A stretch of 64,000 nt of DNA, from contig NZ_QCZG01000012.1 of assembly GCF_003097615.1 (NCBI RefSeq), positions 1 to 64,000 on the forward strand, given 5' to 3'. Below the pieces are notes generated by a model. The model worked only from the letters and a program-made list of their open reading frames with translations. It had not been told where the DNA came from and did no database searches. The stretch's first letter is position 1. Each line of letters begins with the position of its first letter. Origin of the DNA: Pueribacillus theae. Its GTDB lineage: Bacteria; Bacillota; Bacilli; Bacillales; UBA6769. The position numbers were made by a program, and so were the translations under genes. Shown here piece after piece: positions 52,430 to 62,347 of this stretch.

Positions 52430-53059
52430 ATGACAGAAGTTTTAAAAGCAGAGCCAAGAAAAACGAAAAAATCAGTTTTGAATCAATTGCGCAGGACGGG
52501 ATTTATTCCCGCCATTGTGTACGGCGACGAAATCGAAAACAAAGCGATTTCCATTAGCGAGCAGGCTTTCACAAAATTGTATCGAAAAGTTGGAAGAAAC
52601 GGCGTTTTCTCATTGGAAATTGAAAATGATGCCCACCCGGTCATGGTGTACGATCTTCAAGTCGATCCGTTGAAAAACTTGATTATCCATGCTGATTTTT
52701 ACAAAGTAAATATGAACGTAGAGGTTGATGCAGAAGTACCTATACAGCTTGTCGGTGAAGCGCCGGGCGAGAAAGAAGGCGGAATTGTCCAGCATTCATT
52801 GTATGAAGTAAACGTACGGGCGCTTCCTGCAAAATTACCGACAAACATTGAAGTTTCTATCGATCGTTTGCAAATTGGAGACTCCATCCTTGTTGGGGAT
52901 TTACCAAAATCAACAGATTACGTGATTCTAAACAATGAAGATGAAGCCATCGTATCAGTCCTCACTCCTAGCGTTGAAGAAGAGAGCGATTCAGGAGAAG
53001 CAGAAGTTGAAGATGCAAAGGAACAAGAAACAAATGAAGAAAATAAAGGCGAAGAATAA
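52430..53059 (+). CDS. ctc: Ribosomal protein bL25 / general stress protein Ctc
   Basis: Ctc binds 5S rRNA in the ribosome and is a stress protein in B. subtilis. The 209-aa protein has the L25 start EVLKAEPRKTKKSVLNQLRR, a beta-barrel RNA-binding domain and the longer TL5-type C-terminal domain, ending in an acidic tail. The ATG at 52430 follows AAAGGGATG. GTTTAG (52307-52312) and GGAAAT 14 bases later could be a weak sigma-B site. Confidence 0.94.
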   Translation: MTEVLKAEPRKTKKSVLNQLRRTGFIPAIVYGDEIENKAISISEQAFTKLYRKVGRNGVFSLEIENDAHPVMVYDLQVDPLKNLIIHADFYKVNMNVEVDAEVPIQLVGEAPGEKEGGIVQHSLYEVNVRALPAKLPTNIEVSIDRLQIGDSILVGDLPKSTDYVILNNEDEAIVSVLTPSVEEESDSGEAEVEDAKEQETNEENKGEE

Positions 53060-53077
53060 TCACGTCTCGATGTATTT

Positions 53078-53106
53078 GACGTAACCGAACGGTTACGTCT
53101 TTTTAA
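53078..53106 (+). terminator. Intrinsic terminator after ctc
   Basis: A perfect 10-bp stem GACGTAACCG/CGGTTACGTC with an AA loop is followed by TTTTTAA. Confidence 0.85.
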
Positions 53107-53128
53107 CTATGGTGAAAGGACGATTGGA

Positions 53129-53689
53129 ATGAAGTTAATAGTTGGCCTCGGCAATCCTGGGAAGAAGTATGAACAAACCCGGCATAATGTTGGTTTTATG
53201 GCCATCGACCATTTATCAAAGAAGCTTTCACTTGAATTCGACAAAAACAAGTTTCAAGCTGTTTATGGAACAAAAATGATAGATGGAGAAAAAATCATGC
53301 TTTGTAAGCCGCTTACGTACATGAATTTATCCGGGGAAGCGGTGAGGCCGCTGCTTGATTACTATGGAATGGAGCTTGAGGATTTGCTCGTGATTTATGA
53401 CGATCTCGATCTTGCTCCTGGCAAGCTTAGGCTCAGGCAAAAAGGGAGCGCTGGTGGCCATAATGGGATTAAATCAATTATAAAACACGTAGGGACTGAG
53501 CAATTTAAGCGAATCCGCATTGGAATTGGAAGGCCGGATCCGCGAATGGATGTAATTGATTACGTTCTCGCCCGTTTTTCAAAAGATGAACAGCCTCTCA
53601 TTGATGAGGCTATCGCACGGACGGCCCAAGCGTGTGAGAAATGGGCAAGATCGCCTTTTTCTCAAGTGATGAATGAGTTTAACGGTTAA
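53129..53689 (+). CDS. pth: Peptidyl-tRNA hydrolase
   Basis: Pth releases peptides from stalled peptidyl-tRNA. The 186-aa protein has [18 protein letters not shown] with the catalytic His, [40 protein letters not shown] (in two parts) and RIRIGIGRP. In B. subtilis it is spoVC. The ATG follows AAAGGA. Confidence 0.96.
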   Translation: MKLIVGLGNPGKKYEQTRHNVGFMAIDHLSKKLSLEFDKNKFQAVYGTKMIDGEKIMLCKPLTYMNLSGEAVRPLLDYYGMELEDLLVIYDDLDLAPGKLRLRQKGSAGGHNGIKSIIKHVGTEQFKRIRIGIGRPDPRMDVIDYVLARFSKDEQPLIDEAIARTAQACEKWARSPFSQVMNEFNG

Positions 53690-53769
53690 TATAAGCCGGC
53701 TGTATAGACTTTCCCGCCTCTGTTTATACTATAAAAAGGAGTTTTTAGTTTACAGAGGAGGTCTTTGAA

Positions 53770-54000
53770 TTGGCCATCGTTTATGAATGCCGCCATTGCC
53801 AGCAAGAGGTTGGTAGAATTGATGCCATTGAAGTGGAGGAAAGAAGCTTAGGCTTTCAAGTTTTAACAAATGAAGAACGATTAGAAATGATCACCTATGA
53901 ACAAAATGGTGATGTAAAGGTAAAAACCATTTGCGAAAATTGTCAAGAAGCGCTGGACCGAAACCCAATCTTTCACCAGCTTGATTCATTTATACAATAA
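53770..54000 (+). CDS. fin: Anti-sigma-F factor Fin
   Basis: Fin shuts off sigma-F when sigma-G takes over in the forespore. The 76-aa protein has two CxxC zinc pairs (ECRHCQQEVG and TICENCQEALDRNP) and the family block SLGFQVLTNEERLEMITYEQNGDV split across the middle. It starts with TTG at 53770 after GAGGAGGT. It lies between pth and mfd, as in other Bacilli. Confidence 0.93.
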   Translation: MAIVYECRHCQQEVGRIDAIEVEERSLGFQVLTNEERLEMITYEQNGDVKVKTICENCQEALDRNPIFHQLDSFIQ

Positions 54001-54015
54001 AGCGAGACTTACCGG

Positions 54016-54096
54016 GGTGTTAGCGTCCGTTATCCCCCAATTAGACTTCTTCGAAATCTCTAAATCTTGAAGTGGGGGTCTTACGGACGGTTGCAC
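54016..54096 (+). repeat. Palindromic intergenic repeat, family 2, copy between fin and mfd
   Basis: Blocks in order are GGTGTTAGCGTCCGTTATCC, TTAGACTTCTTCG, AGTGGGGGTCTTACGGACGG and TTGCACT. CGTCCGT pairs with ACGGACG and CCCCC with GGGGG, so the element can fold into a long hairpin. It is the best conserved of the three copies. Confidence 0.68.
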
Positions 54097-54146
54097 TGGA
54101 ATAAATAGATAGGCATTTTCGTACTGAGAAGGGGGAAAAATAACTC

Positions 54147-57100
54147 ATGTTGGCATTGCGACACTATTTTCAGAGTGGAAGTGAGATGGGTTCAGTCATC
54201 AACGGTGTCGAAGCCGGTTTGCAAGAACAGTTAATCGCTGGGCTTACAGGCTCTGCACGGGCACTTTTTATCGCCTCGTTTTTTGAACAAGCAAAGCGCC
54301 CACAGCTCGTTTTGACTCATAATTTATATCAAGCGCAAAAGATTTACGATGATTTAGTAGAAATAGTCGGCAGCCAAAATGTTTTTTTATATCCAGTGAA
54401 TGATTTAATTTCATCTGAAATTGCAATTGCAAGTCCTGAACTAAGAGCCCAACGCCTTCAAGTATTGTTGGAATGGGGAAAGAACCCCCGGGGAATTGTT
54501 GTATCGTCCATTGCAGGCGTGAAAAGGATGATTACACCGAAGTCTGTATGGAAAAAGGCGACAATGACATTTAAAGTCGGCGATGAGCTTCAAATTGAGG
54601 AAACGTTAAGTTTGCTAATTGCAAGTGGATATTCACGAACCCCGATGATTTCAACACCGGGGGAATTTAGCATGCGCGGAGGAATCATTGATATTTATCC
54701 TTTGACAGAGGAACAACCTGTTCGAATTGAGCTTTTTGATACAGAAATTGATTCCATCCGCTTTTTTGATGTAGAGACGCAGCGCTCACAATCAAAAATT
54801 GACACGATTACAATTTGCCCTGCTTCTGAGATGCCGCTGTTTCCCGAAGATTTTGATTACGGAAAAGAACAGCTTGCGAAAGCGCTGGAAAAAACATTGA
54901 AAAAAGTGAAAAACAAAAGCGTCAAAGAAGCCATTGCAGAGCATGTTCGTTACGAGATCGAAAGACTTGAGAATAAAGAAACCTTTCAAGGAATCTATAA
55001 ATACATCTCTATCTTATATAAACAACCTGCAAGTTTATTAGATTATTTGCCTGAAGATGGCATGATCGTTTTTGACGAAACGAGCCGCATTCAAGAAATG
55101 TCCCAACAACTGGATAAGGAAGAAGCAGAATGGCATACTTCCGTTCTTGAGCAAGGGGAAACCGTAGCTGATCTTGCGATGTCTTTCTCGTTTGAATCGC
55201 TTTTTCAGAATCAAGCAAACAGCAAAATACATTTCACCCTCTTTTTGCGCCATATTCCACATACGAACCCACAAAATGTTGTCAATGCTAACAGCAAGGC
55301 GATGCAGCAATTCCATGGGCAAATGAACGTCTTAAAGACGGAAATTGAAAGGTGGAAAAAAGGGAACTTTTCAATTGCTTTTTTGGCCGCCAACGAAGAG
55401 CGGGCAAAGCGGCTTGAAAGAATTTTGGACGATTACGGCATTGAAGCCCATCTATCTGATGGAACGAGGCCGCTAGCAAGCGGAACAATCCAAATTTTAA
55501 CATCCGCTCTATCAAGCGGTTTTGAATTGCCGCTTCAACGCCTTGCTGTTGTGACAGAAGAAGAGATTTTTAGCAAAAGAACCCGAAAACAGCGACGATC
55601 CCAAAAAATGTCGAACGCCGAACGGATCAAAAGCTATTCTGAACTTAAAGTCGGTGACTATATCGTTCATGTCAATCACGGGATTGGCAAATACTTGGGG
55701 ATTGAGACGCTCGATATTAACGGCATTCATAAAGATTATCTCAATATCAAATATGCAGGAAACGACACGCTCTATGTCCCTGTTGAGCAAATCGATCAAG
55801 TTCAAAAATACGTCGGTTCTGAAGCGAAGGTCCCAAAAATTTATTCGCTTGGAGGAAACGATTGGAAGAGGGTTAAGAAGCGCGTCCAATCATCTGTCGA
55901 AGATATTGCGGATGAATTGATTAAGCTGTACGCGGAGCGTGAAGCTAGTAAAGGGTTTATGTTTGATAAGGACGGGGAGGAGCAGAGAGAATTTGAAGCG
56001 TCTTTCCCTTATCAAGAAACAGAGGATCAGCTAAGGGCAATTGAAGAAATAAAGAAAGATATGGAAATGGAGCGGCCAATGGATCGCCTTTTATGCGGGG
56101 ATGTAGGCTATGGAAAAACCGAAGTCGCCCTAAGAGCGATTTTTAAGGCAATTATGAGCGGCAAGCAAGTGGCATTTCTTGTGCCAACAACCATTCTAGC
56201 TCAGCAGCACTATGAAACAATGAGAGAGCGTTTTAGCGACCATCCCATTAATATTGCTGTTCTTAGCCGGTTTCGGACGAAAAAACAGCAAAATGAAACG
56301 CTCAAAGGATTAAAAAACGGCACGATCGACGTCGTCGTCGGCACTCACCGTATTCTATCAAAAGATGTTGTTTTTCACGATTTAGGCTTGCTTGTCGTTG
56401 ATGAAGAGCAAAGATTTGGGGTAAAGCATAAAGAAAAAATCAAAAAAATGAAAGCAAACATTGACGTACTCACACTTACCGCTACTCCAATCCCTAGAAC
56501 GCTTCACATGTCGATGCTTGGCGTAAGGGATTTATCAGTCATTGAGACGCCTCCGGAAAACAGGTTCCCTGTCCAAACGTATGTCGTCGAATACAACGCG
56601 GCGCTGATTCGTGAAGCGATTGAACGGGAAATGGCAAGAGAAGGACAAGTGTATTTTCTATATAATCGTGTAGAAAGTATCGAAAGGATGGCAGAGCAAA
56701 TCAAAATGCTCATCCCTGAGGCACGCGTCGCCCATGCACATGGCCAGATGACGGAGGGTGAGCTTGAAAATGTGATGCTTGATTTTCTTGACGGGAATTA
56801 TGATGTACTCGTAAGTACGACGATTATCGAAACAGGTGTCGATATCCCGAATGTGAATACGTTAATCGTCTATGATGCTGACAAGATGGGATTATCCCAG
56901 CTTTATCAGCTTCGTGGGCGTGTTGGGCGTTCCAATCGTGTGGCGTATGCCTATTTCACCTACCAGCGGGATAAAGTGTTGACAGAGGTCGCGGAAAAAA
57001 GGCTGCAAGCGATTAAAGAATTTACAGAGCTTGGTTCAGGTTTTAAAATTGCGATGCGTGATTTATCCATTCGTGGAGCTGGTAACTTGCTTGGTGCGGA

Positions 57101-57677
57101 ACAGCATGGTTTTATAGATTCTGTGGGCTTTGATTTGTACTCACAAATGCTCAAGGAAGCCATTGAAGAACGGAAAGGCGAGAAGCCGTCAGATAAACCG
57201 CAGCCAGTGGAAATTGAGCTGAAAATGGACGCTTACATTCCTTCGAGTTATATTCGTGATGAGCGGCAGAAAATTGATATGTACAAACGGTTCCGCGCGT
57301 TGTCGGACGAACAGGATGTGGATGACCTGCAAGATGAAATGATTGATCGATTTGGAGATTATCCGGATGAAGTCGCCTATTTATTTGATATGTCCCGTAT
57401 GAAAATCCGTGCAAAAGAACTGAGGATCGAATCAATTAAAGAGTCAAAAGGGGAATTTGTCATTTTGTTTTCCGAGGAATCGGGCGAACTGATTGATGCT
57501 TCAAAATTATTTGGCATCGTAAGCAGTATCGATCGAAGAATCCATCTTGGTACAGCAGGGAAAAAAGTAAAAGTCATTTTGCGTACAAAAGGCGAGAGCG
57601 ATAAAGAAATCATCAGGTTGCTTTTAACACTTTTAGAAAACTTTAAAACAGCGATTAAACAACCGCAGACGAGTTGA
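54147..57677 (+). CDS. mfd: Transcription-repair coupling factor Mfd
   Basis: Mfd pushes stalled RNA polymerase off DNA and recruits UvrA. The 1176-aa protein has the UvrB-like N-terminal region (TPGEFSMRGGIIDIYP), the RNA-polymerase-interaction domain (DYIVHVNHGIGKYLGIETL), the helicase motor with GDVGYGKTEVALRAIFKA, DEEQRFG, TATPIPRTLHMSM and LRGRVGRSNRVAYAYF, and a C-terminal TRCF domain. The ATG at 54147 follows AAGGGGGA. Confidence 0.97.
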   Translation: MLALRHYFQSGSEMGSVINGVEAGLQEQLIAGLTGSARALFIASFFEQAKRPQLVLTHNLYQAQKIYDDLVEIVGSQNVFLYPVNDLISSEIAIASPELRAQRLQVLLEWGKNPRGIVVSSIAGVKRMITPKSVWKKATMTFKVGDELQIEETLSLLIASGYSRTPMISTPGEFSMRGGIIDIYPLTEEQPVRIELFDTEIDSIRFFDVETQRSQSKIDTITICPASEMPLFPEDFDYGKEQLAKALEKTLKKVKNKSVKEAIAEHVRYEIERLENKETFQGIYKYISILYKQPASLLDYLPEDGMIVFDETSRIQEMSQQLDKEEAEWHTSVLEQGETVADLAMSFSFESLFQNQANSKIHFTLFLRHIPHTNPQNVVNANSKAMQQFHGQMNVLKTEIERWKKGNFSIAFLAANEERAKRLERILDDYGIEAHLSDGTRPLASGTIQILTSALSSGFELPLQRLAVVTEEEIFSKRTRKQRRSQKMSNAERIKSYSELKVGDYIVHVNHGIGKYLGIETLDINGIHKDYLNIKYAGNDTLYVPVEQIDQVQKYVGSEAKVPKIYSLGGNDWKRVKKRVQSSVEDIADELIKLYAEREASKGFMFDKDGEEQREFEASFPYQETEDQLRAIEEIKKDMEMERPMDRLLCGDVGYGKTEVALRAIFKAIMSGKQVAFLVPTTILAQQHYETMRERFSDHPINIAVLSRFRTKKQQNETLKGLKNGTIDVVVGTHRILSKDVVFHDLGLLVVDEEQRFGVKHKEKIKKMKANIDVLTLTATPIPRTLHMSMLGVRDLSVIETPPENRFPVQTYVVEYNAALIREAIEREMAREGQVYFLYNRVESIERMAEQIKMLIPEARVAHAHGQMTEGELENVMLDFLDGNYDVLVSTTIIETGVDIPNVNTLIVYDADKMGLSQLYQLRGRVGRSNRVAYAYFTYQRDKVLTEVAEKRLQAIKEFTELGSGFKIAMRDLSIRGAGNLLGAEQHGFIDSVGFDLYSQMLKEAIEERKGEKPSDKPQPVEIELKMDAYIPSSYIRDERQKIDMYKRFRALSDEQDVDDLQDEMIDRFGDYPDEVAYLFDMSRMKIRAKELRIESIKESKGEFVILFSEESGELIDASKLFGIVSSIDRRIHLGTAGKKVKVILRTKGESDKEIIRLLLTLLENFKTAIKQPQTS

Positions 57678-57720
57678 AATAAGATCTCAAGCAAAAAATT
57701 GCACAGTGTTTTCTTTTTTG

Positions 57721-57750
57721 TGAATAAGACAGGCGTTACGACGGATAATA
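57721..57750 (+). promoter_or_regulatory. Probable sigma-G promoter of spoVT
   Basis: TGAATA (57721-57726) is followed by a 17-base spacer and GATAATA (57744-57750), close to the sigma-G consensus TGMATA and CATWMTA. spoVT is made under sigma-G. Confidence 0.6.
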
Positions 57751-57841
57751 AAGGAAAGGAAATGGTGAATTTTGCTTGTTTGGCACCATTTTACGTGACT
57801 ATTCCAGCTTCTTACAACAGAGAAAGTGAGGCATCTGAGAA

Positions 57842-58375
57842 ATGAAAGCAACAGGGATTGTACGACGTATCGATGATTTAGGCAGAGTGGTCATTCCAAA
57901 AGAAATCCGTCGAACACTAAGAATCCGCGAAGGGGATCCTTTGGAAATATTTGTTGACCGTGATGGGGAAGTCATTTTGAAAAAATATTCACCCATTAGT
58001 GAACTTGGAGATTTTGCGAAGGAATACTCAGAATCATTGTCAGAGCATTCAGGGCATACCGTTTTAATTTCGGACAGGGATACCTTTATCGCGGTTTCCG
58101 GTGGATCAAAAAAAGAACATTTAAACAAAGCGCTTGGCAGTTCAGTTGAGCAAAGCATGAGTGAGAGAAAAACAGTTCTTCAATCAGAGGGAAGTGCTGA
58201 GATTATCGAAGGAACTGACTATGAAGGAGCATTTGTTATTGCCCCAATTATTGCAAATGGCGATCCAATAGGTGCTGTCGTCATGCTTGCAAAAGAAGGC
58301 GATACACTGAGCGAAGTTGAAAAAAAATTGTCAGAGACTGCCGCAGGTTTTTTAGCGCGGCAAATGGAACAGTGA
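57842..58375 (+). CDS. spoVT: Stage V sporulation regulator SpoVT
   Basis: SpoVT adjusts sigma-G genes in the forespore. The 177-aa protein has an AbrB-type N-terminal DNA-binding domain (MKATGIVRRIDDLGRVVIPK, EIRRTLRIREGD) and a C-terminal GAF-like domain (about 55-177, TVLISDRDTFIAVSGG, GAFVIAPIIANGDPIGAVVML). The ATG at 57842 is preceded by GTGAGG. Confidence 0.95.
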   Translation: MKATGIVRRIDDLGRVVIPKEIRRTLRIREGDPLEIFVDRDGEVILKKYSPISELGDFAKEYSESLSEHSGHTVLISDRDTFIAVSGGSKKEHLNKALGSSVEQSMSERKTVLQSEGSAEIIEGTDYEGAFVIAPIIANGDPIGAVVMLAKEGDTLSEVEKKLSETAAGFLARQMEQ

Positions 58376-58381
58376 CAAATC

Positions 58382-58411
58382 GAGACGGTGGTTGCCGTCT
58401 CTCTTTCTTTT
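58382..58411 (+). terminator. Intrinsic terminator after spoVT
   Basis: GAGACGG and CCGTCTC form a stem around TGGTTG, followed by TCTTTCTTTT. The remaining 58412-58650 has no gene; it contains short inverted blocks (GTGCAA/TTGCAC, ACACACA/TGTGTGT) with no clear identity. Confidence 0.75.
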
Positions 58412-58669
58412 AAAAGAATGCCTAAATTTTACTTGCACACAAAGTTGGACCAATCGCACCTCTCACCTCCAAAAAAGGCGCGTCAGCGGTTTTCTTAACA
58501 CACAAGGAAAGTTTCCATTTGCAGCAAGTGCAAGGGCAACGGTTGCACTCTGTGTGTACTACGCCTCTGTTTAAGCCGGTAAGGCTTGCCGATTTTTTAT
58601 AAGGGAATGGAAGTTTTGGCGTGATTTGCTATACTATGGAGGTAATTCAAAAATAGAAGGATCGAGCAG

Positions 58670-60268
58670 GTGCACAAAATGAATGCAGAAGACGGAAAGC
58701 GGCTACTGGACGGTGCCGTTTTATTAACGTTTGCGGCGCTTATCTCCAAAGTTCTCAGCATTGGCTACCGCATTCCTTATCAAAACATTACTGGCGATAT
58801 CGGTTATTATATTTATCAACAAGTATATCCTTTTTATGGCATCGCTTTTATTTTAGCAATGTACGGTTTTCCTTCCGTTATTTCAAAGCTTGTTTCAGAA
58901 CGGGCTTCAAAAGGCGATCCGGCTGGAGCACGCCACGTTCTTGCAGTTGCTTTTTGGCTGCTTGCGTCACTCGGAATTTTGTCATTTCTTATCTTATATT
59001 TCATGGCTCCTGTCATTGCACGATTTGTCGGTGACCCGCAGCTAGTGTCCGCTTACCGGATGATTTCTTTTCCGTTTTTGTTCCTTCCGTTTATTTCCGT
59101 TTTGAGGGGGATGTTCCAGGCTGAAGAGAATATGCTTCCGACCGCCATGTCCCAAATTGCGGAACAATGTGTCAGGGTCGTTGCCATCGTTTGTTTATGT
59201 TTTTATTTTATGTACGGGGGATACGGTGTATATGCAGCCGGTGCAGGGGCTGCTTTCGGCTCGGTTGCAGGCGGTGCAGCTAGTGTGCTTGTTTTATTAT
59301 CCTTTTTAAGGAAACGAAATAAGCAGCACAGGAAAATGGCATCTATCCGTCCAGCCATTGAAAAAAAGAAAATCATAAAGCAGCTGCTATTTGAAGGATT
59401 CATTTTTTCCGTAAGTTCGCTTGCCCTTATTTTCTTTCAATTCGTGGATGCACTAACAATTTTTAATCAGTTGAAAGCATCTGGGTTTTCGGATGTTGAA
59501 GCAAAAATGGCAAAAGGAATGTTTGACAGGGGACAACCCCTTCTGCAGCTAGGGTTGACAGTCGCTACGTCACTATCACTTGTTATTGTCCCGTTTATCG
59601 TAAAGGACATCGTTAGAGATCGGTTATTGGAAGCGGCCCAGAAGGCGGGGTTTGCTTTAAAAATAAGTTTTATTTCAGGTTTAGCGGCTTCGGTAGGCTT
59701 ATTCGTCATTATCGAACCGACGAATATGATGCTATTTAAAGATACGAACGGATCGTCCATGCTTGCTATACTTGGAATAACGATCGTGTTTAGTTCGGTC
59801 GCATTGACGGCAGTTGCCGTACTGCAGGCGATCGGAAAAGTTCGGCTGATTTTATTCATAATCTCGTTCGGACTTCTTGTAAAAATCTTTATGAATACTG
59901 TATGTATGCCGTTATTTGGCATTGAGGCTGCGGCAGTTGCAACAGTTGCCGGGTTTGCCGGGATGTCTGCCTTTTCCGTCTTATACGTGAATAAAAAGTT
60001 AAATCTTTTTAAAAGATACCGCTTTTACAGCATTCGTATTTCTTTGAGCGCCATCGGGATGGCGATCGTTACGTTCATTTGGAAAACGGGTATTGAAGCA
60101 GTTCTCGGTTCAGGCAGAATGGCAGCCGCAATCGTTGCACTTTCCTCTGTCGTTGTCGCGGTGCTCACTTACTTTAGTTTGTTGTTCGTTTTTCGTACCT
60201 TCACGAAAGAAGAGCTAACGTATTTTCCAAAGGTAGGGAAGTTGACTGCCATCCTAAAAAACAAGTAA
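58670..60268 (+). CDS. yabM: Polysaccharide/lipid flippase-like protein YabM (MurJ/SpoVB family)
   Basis: The 532-aa protein is almost all membrane-embedded, with about 12-14 spans, and starts LLTFAALISKVLSIGYRIPYQNITG, split here at 20 residues: LLTFAALISKVLSIGYRIPY. It belongs to the MOP superfamily of flippases (SpoVB, MurJ). YabM is dispensable in B. subtilis and its lipid substrate is not known. The GTG at 58670 is 10 bases after AAGGA; ATG at 58679 is an alternative. Confidence 0.87.
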   Translation: MHKMNAEDGKRLLDGAVLLTFAALISKVLSIGYRIPYQNITGDIGYYIYQQVYPFYGIAFILAMYGFPSVISKLVSERASKGDPAGARHVLAVAFWLLASLGILSFLILYFMAPVIARFVGDPQLVSAYRMISFPFLFLPFISVLRGMFQAEENMLPTAMSQIAEQCVRVVAIVCLCFYFMYGGYGVYAAGAGAAFGSVAGGAASVLVLLSFLRKRNKQHRKMASIRPAIEKKKIIKQLLFEGFIFSVSSLALIFFQFVDALTIFNQLKASGFSDVEAKMAKGMFDRGQPLLQLGLTVATSLSLVIVPFIVKDIVRDRLLEAAQKAGFALKISFISGLAASVGLFVIIEPTNMMLFKDTNGSSMLAILGITIVFSSVALTAVAVLQAIGKVRLILFIISFGLLVKIFMNTVCMPLFGIEAAAVATVAGFAGMSAFSVLYVNKKLNLFKRYRFYSIRISLSAIGMAIVTFIWKTGIEAVLGSGRMAAAIVALSSVVVAVLTYFSLLFVFRTFTKEELTYFPKVGKLTAILKNK

Positions 60269-60276
60269 TAGAAGAT

Positions 60277-60560
60277 GTTCAAAAAGTCCGGAGGCTTACA
60301 GGAGGTAAGTCAGTTCGACGTTATCACAGGACGTGATGTATTTAGTCGAACTTCAATTTAGGCTGCGAATCTCTTCGTCAGCTTGCTCTTTCGCTCCTCA
60401 TTTAATTGAAAGGAGTTATGCACCTGCGTCTACAAGCATTGCTCCGAAGCATGCTTCCTCGGTGCAACTCGCAGCGGATCATAGAAGTATCGCTCGTCGC
60501 TGCGGTGCTCAGAGCTACGCTTTCTCGACCTTCTTGCCTCTCGTTGTCCTCCTTTTGAAC
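60277..60560. repeat. Large copy of the GTTCAAAAAG inverted-repeat element (MITE-like)
   Basis: The 284-bp unit begins GTTCAAAAAG and ends CCTTTTGAAC (9 of 10 bases inverted). It carries further internal inverted blocks such as GTCCGGAGGC and has no convincing gene. CAGGACGTGATG at 60327-60338 and the terminal GGAGGCTTAC also occur in the 59-bp copy before serS. It fills the gap between yabM and yabN. Confidence 0.65.
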
Positions 60561-60584
60561 ACGCACTAATAAGGGGGTGTTATT

Positions 60585-61645
60585 TTGCCGGTCATTTCTA
60601 TAATCGGCCTTGGTGCCGGCGATCTTGAACAAATGCCAATCGGCATTTATCGAAAGCTAAAAAATAGCAGCAATCTTTTTTTGCGGACACGAGAACATCC
60701 AGCGGCCATTGCATTGGAAAATGAAGGCATTCCGTTTCAAACATTTGACGGCGTGTATGAACGGCATTCCAATTTCGATGACACGTATGACGCAATCGTT
60801 GCAGCGCTTATACGAGAATCTCGTTCCAGTAATGTTGTCTACGCCGTACCGGGTCATCCACTTGTCGCCGAAAGAACTGTTCAGCTGCTATTAAACAAAC
60901 AAGAAGCAGCGGACATTGAAATTGAAATTTGTGGTGGCCAAAGTTTTCTTGATGCACTGTTTACAGCAGTAAAAATTGATCCAATTGAAGGGTGCCAAAT
61001 CGTTGATGCATTAAGTATGAATCGAAATGAGCTGCAAATTCGCAATCATCTTATTATTACACAAGTATACGATCAAATGACGGCTTCCGAAGTGAAGCTC
61101 ACGTTAATGGAACTTCTTCCGGATGACTATGAAATCACGGTTGTCGAAGCAGCGGGGAGCAAAGAGGAATCCGTTAACATAATCCCGCTTTATGAACTTG
61201 ACCGCGACATTGGCTTAAGCCAATTAACAGCCGTATTCGTACCTGCCGTCACGAATGAGGAATTGCTATATCGCGATTTTAACAAGCTGCGTGACGTGAT
61301 TGCAGCATTGCGGGGGCCAAATGGCTGCCCTTGGGATAAAAGCAAACACACGAGAGTTTAAAGAAATATTTAATTGAGGAAACAAATGAAGTGATCGAAG
61401 CCATTGACGAAGGTGATCCGGATCATTTGGCTGAAGAGCTTGGCGATGTGCTGCTTCAAGTGATGCTTCATTCCCAAATTGGAGAAGATGAAGGGTATTT
61501 TTCGATTGATGATGTCATTGACTCGATTACGAAAAAAATGATTCGCCGCCATCCTCACGTCTTCGGAGATGTGAATGCAAAGACTGAGGCGGAAGTGAAA
61601 GAAATTTGGAAAAAGGTTAAGCAAAAAGAAAAAAACAAGGAATAA
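60585..61645 (+). pseudogene. yabN: Frameshifted and shortened yabN (methylase-like + MazG pyrophosphohydrolase)
   Basis: YabN normally fuses a tetrapyrrole-methylase-like domain to a MazG NTP pyrophosphohydrolase (about 490 aa). Here the first frame (TTG at 60585, after AAGGGGGTG) runs 258 aa through the methylase-like domain to RGPNGCPWDKSKHTRV and stops at 61361. The MazG part continues in another frame (THESLKKYLIEETNEVIEAI, EELGDVLLQVMLHSQIGED, RRHPHVFGDV) to 61645. One extra A in the AAAA run at 61338-61341 would restore WDKKQTHESL. The second MazG half is also absent, so even the repaired protein would be about 350 aa. Confidence 0.82.
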
Positions 61646-61659
61646 GAGGAGATTGATGA

Positions 61660-61917
61660 ATGCGTCTTGATAAATTTCTAAAAGTTTCCCGTTTAATTAA
61701 ACGTAGAACAGTGGCTAAAGAGCTGAGTGATAAAGGTAGAATTTCTGTAAACGGCCAAATTGCAAAAGCCGGGACGAATGTTAAACAAGGCGATGAACTT
61801 GCCATCCGCTTTGGACAAAGGCTAGTGACAGTTAAAGTAAAAGAAATTAAAGAAGCGCCGAAAAAAGAAGAAGCGGCTTCCATGTATGAAATGATTAAAG
61901 AAGAACCGGTAGAATAA
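61660..61917 (+). CDS. rqcP: RqcP, S4-domain ribosome quality-control factor
   Basis: RqcP binds 50S subunits carrying stalled peptidyl-tRNA and helps RqcH add alanine tails. The 85-aa protein is an S4 domain ([40 protein letters not shown]) with a charged tail. It is yabO/hslR of B. subtilis. The ATG at 61660 follows AGAGGAG. Confidence 0.94.
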   Translation: MRLDKFLKVSRLIKRRTVAKELSDKGRISVNGQIAKAGTNVKQGDELAIRFGQRLVTVKVKEIKEAPKKEEAASMYEMIKEEPVE

Positions 61918-62041
61918 TTTTTGTTCTTTTCATCTTTTCATTCTGGCTTCCGGCCTCTGATCTCCGACTTCTGTATTCGCATGCTTGTTCTAAAAATGTT
62001 TTTTCTCCCATATATATGAACAGAAAAGAGGGGGAAGGCAT

Positions 62042-62347
62042 ATGGAACGGAACCATTTTGAACAAGCGAATGAAAAGCATATAAAGCCAGATCACAATCT
62101 TGTCCTAAAAGGGCGAAAGCAGCTCGAAATTACGGGTGTAAAGCATGTCGAAAGCTTCGATAATGAAGAATTTCTTTTGGAAACAGTGATGGGGTTTTTA
62201 GCAGTCCGCGGGCAACAGTTAAAAATGGAAAATTTAAGTGTGGATCAAGGGATCGTATTAATCAACGGCAGAATTATCGATATTGTTTATTTGGATGATC
62301 ACGACGGGGATAAAGCTAAAGGCTTTTTTAGCAAGTTGTTTAAATGA
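62042..62347 (+). CDS. yabP: Sporulation protein YabP
   Basis: The 101-aa protein matches YabP, a small soluble mother-cell protein needed for spore cortex in partnership with YabQ. It contains KGRKQLEITGVKHVESFDNE and ENLSVDQGIVLINGRI. It overlaps yabQ by four bases. CATATATAT at 62009-62017 could be a sigma-E -10 element. Confidence 0.92.
   Translation: MERNHFEQANEKHIKPDHNLVLKGRKQLEITGVKHVESFDNEEFLLETVMGFLAVRGQQLKMENLSVDQGIVLINGRIIDIVYLDDHDGDKAKGFFSKLFK

Noticed and set aside
60333-60569. 78-aa open frame inside the 284-bp repeat
   Set aside because: It starts in an inverted-repeat element, lacks a ribosome site and shows no protein-like pattern.
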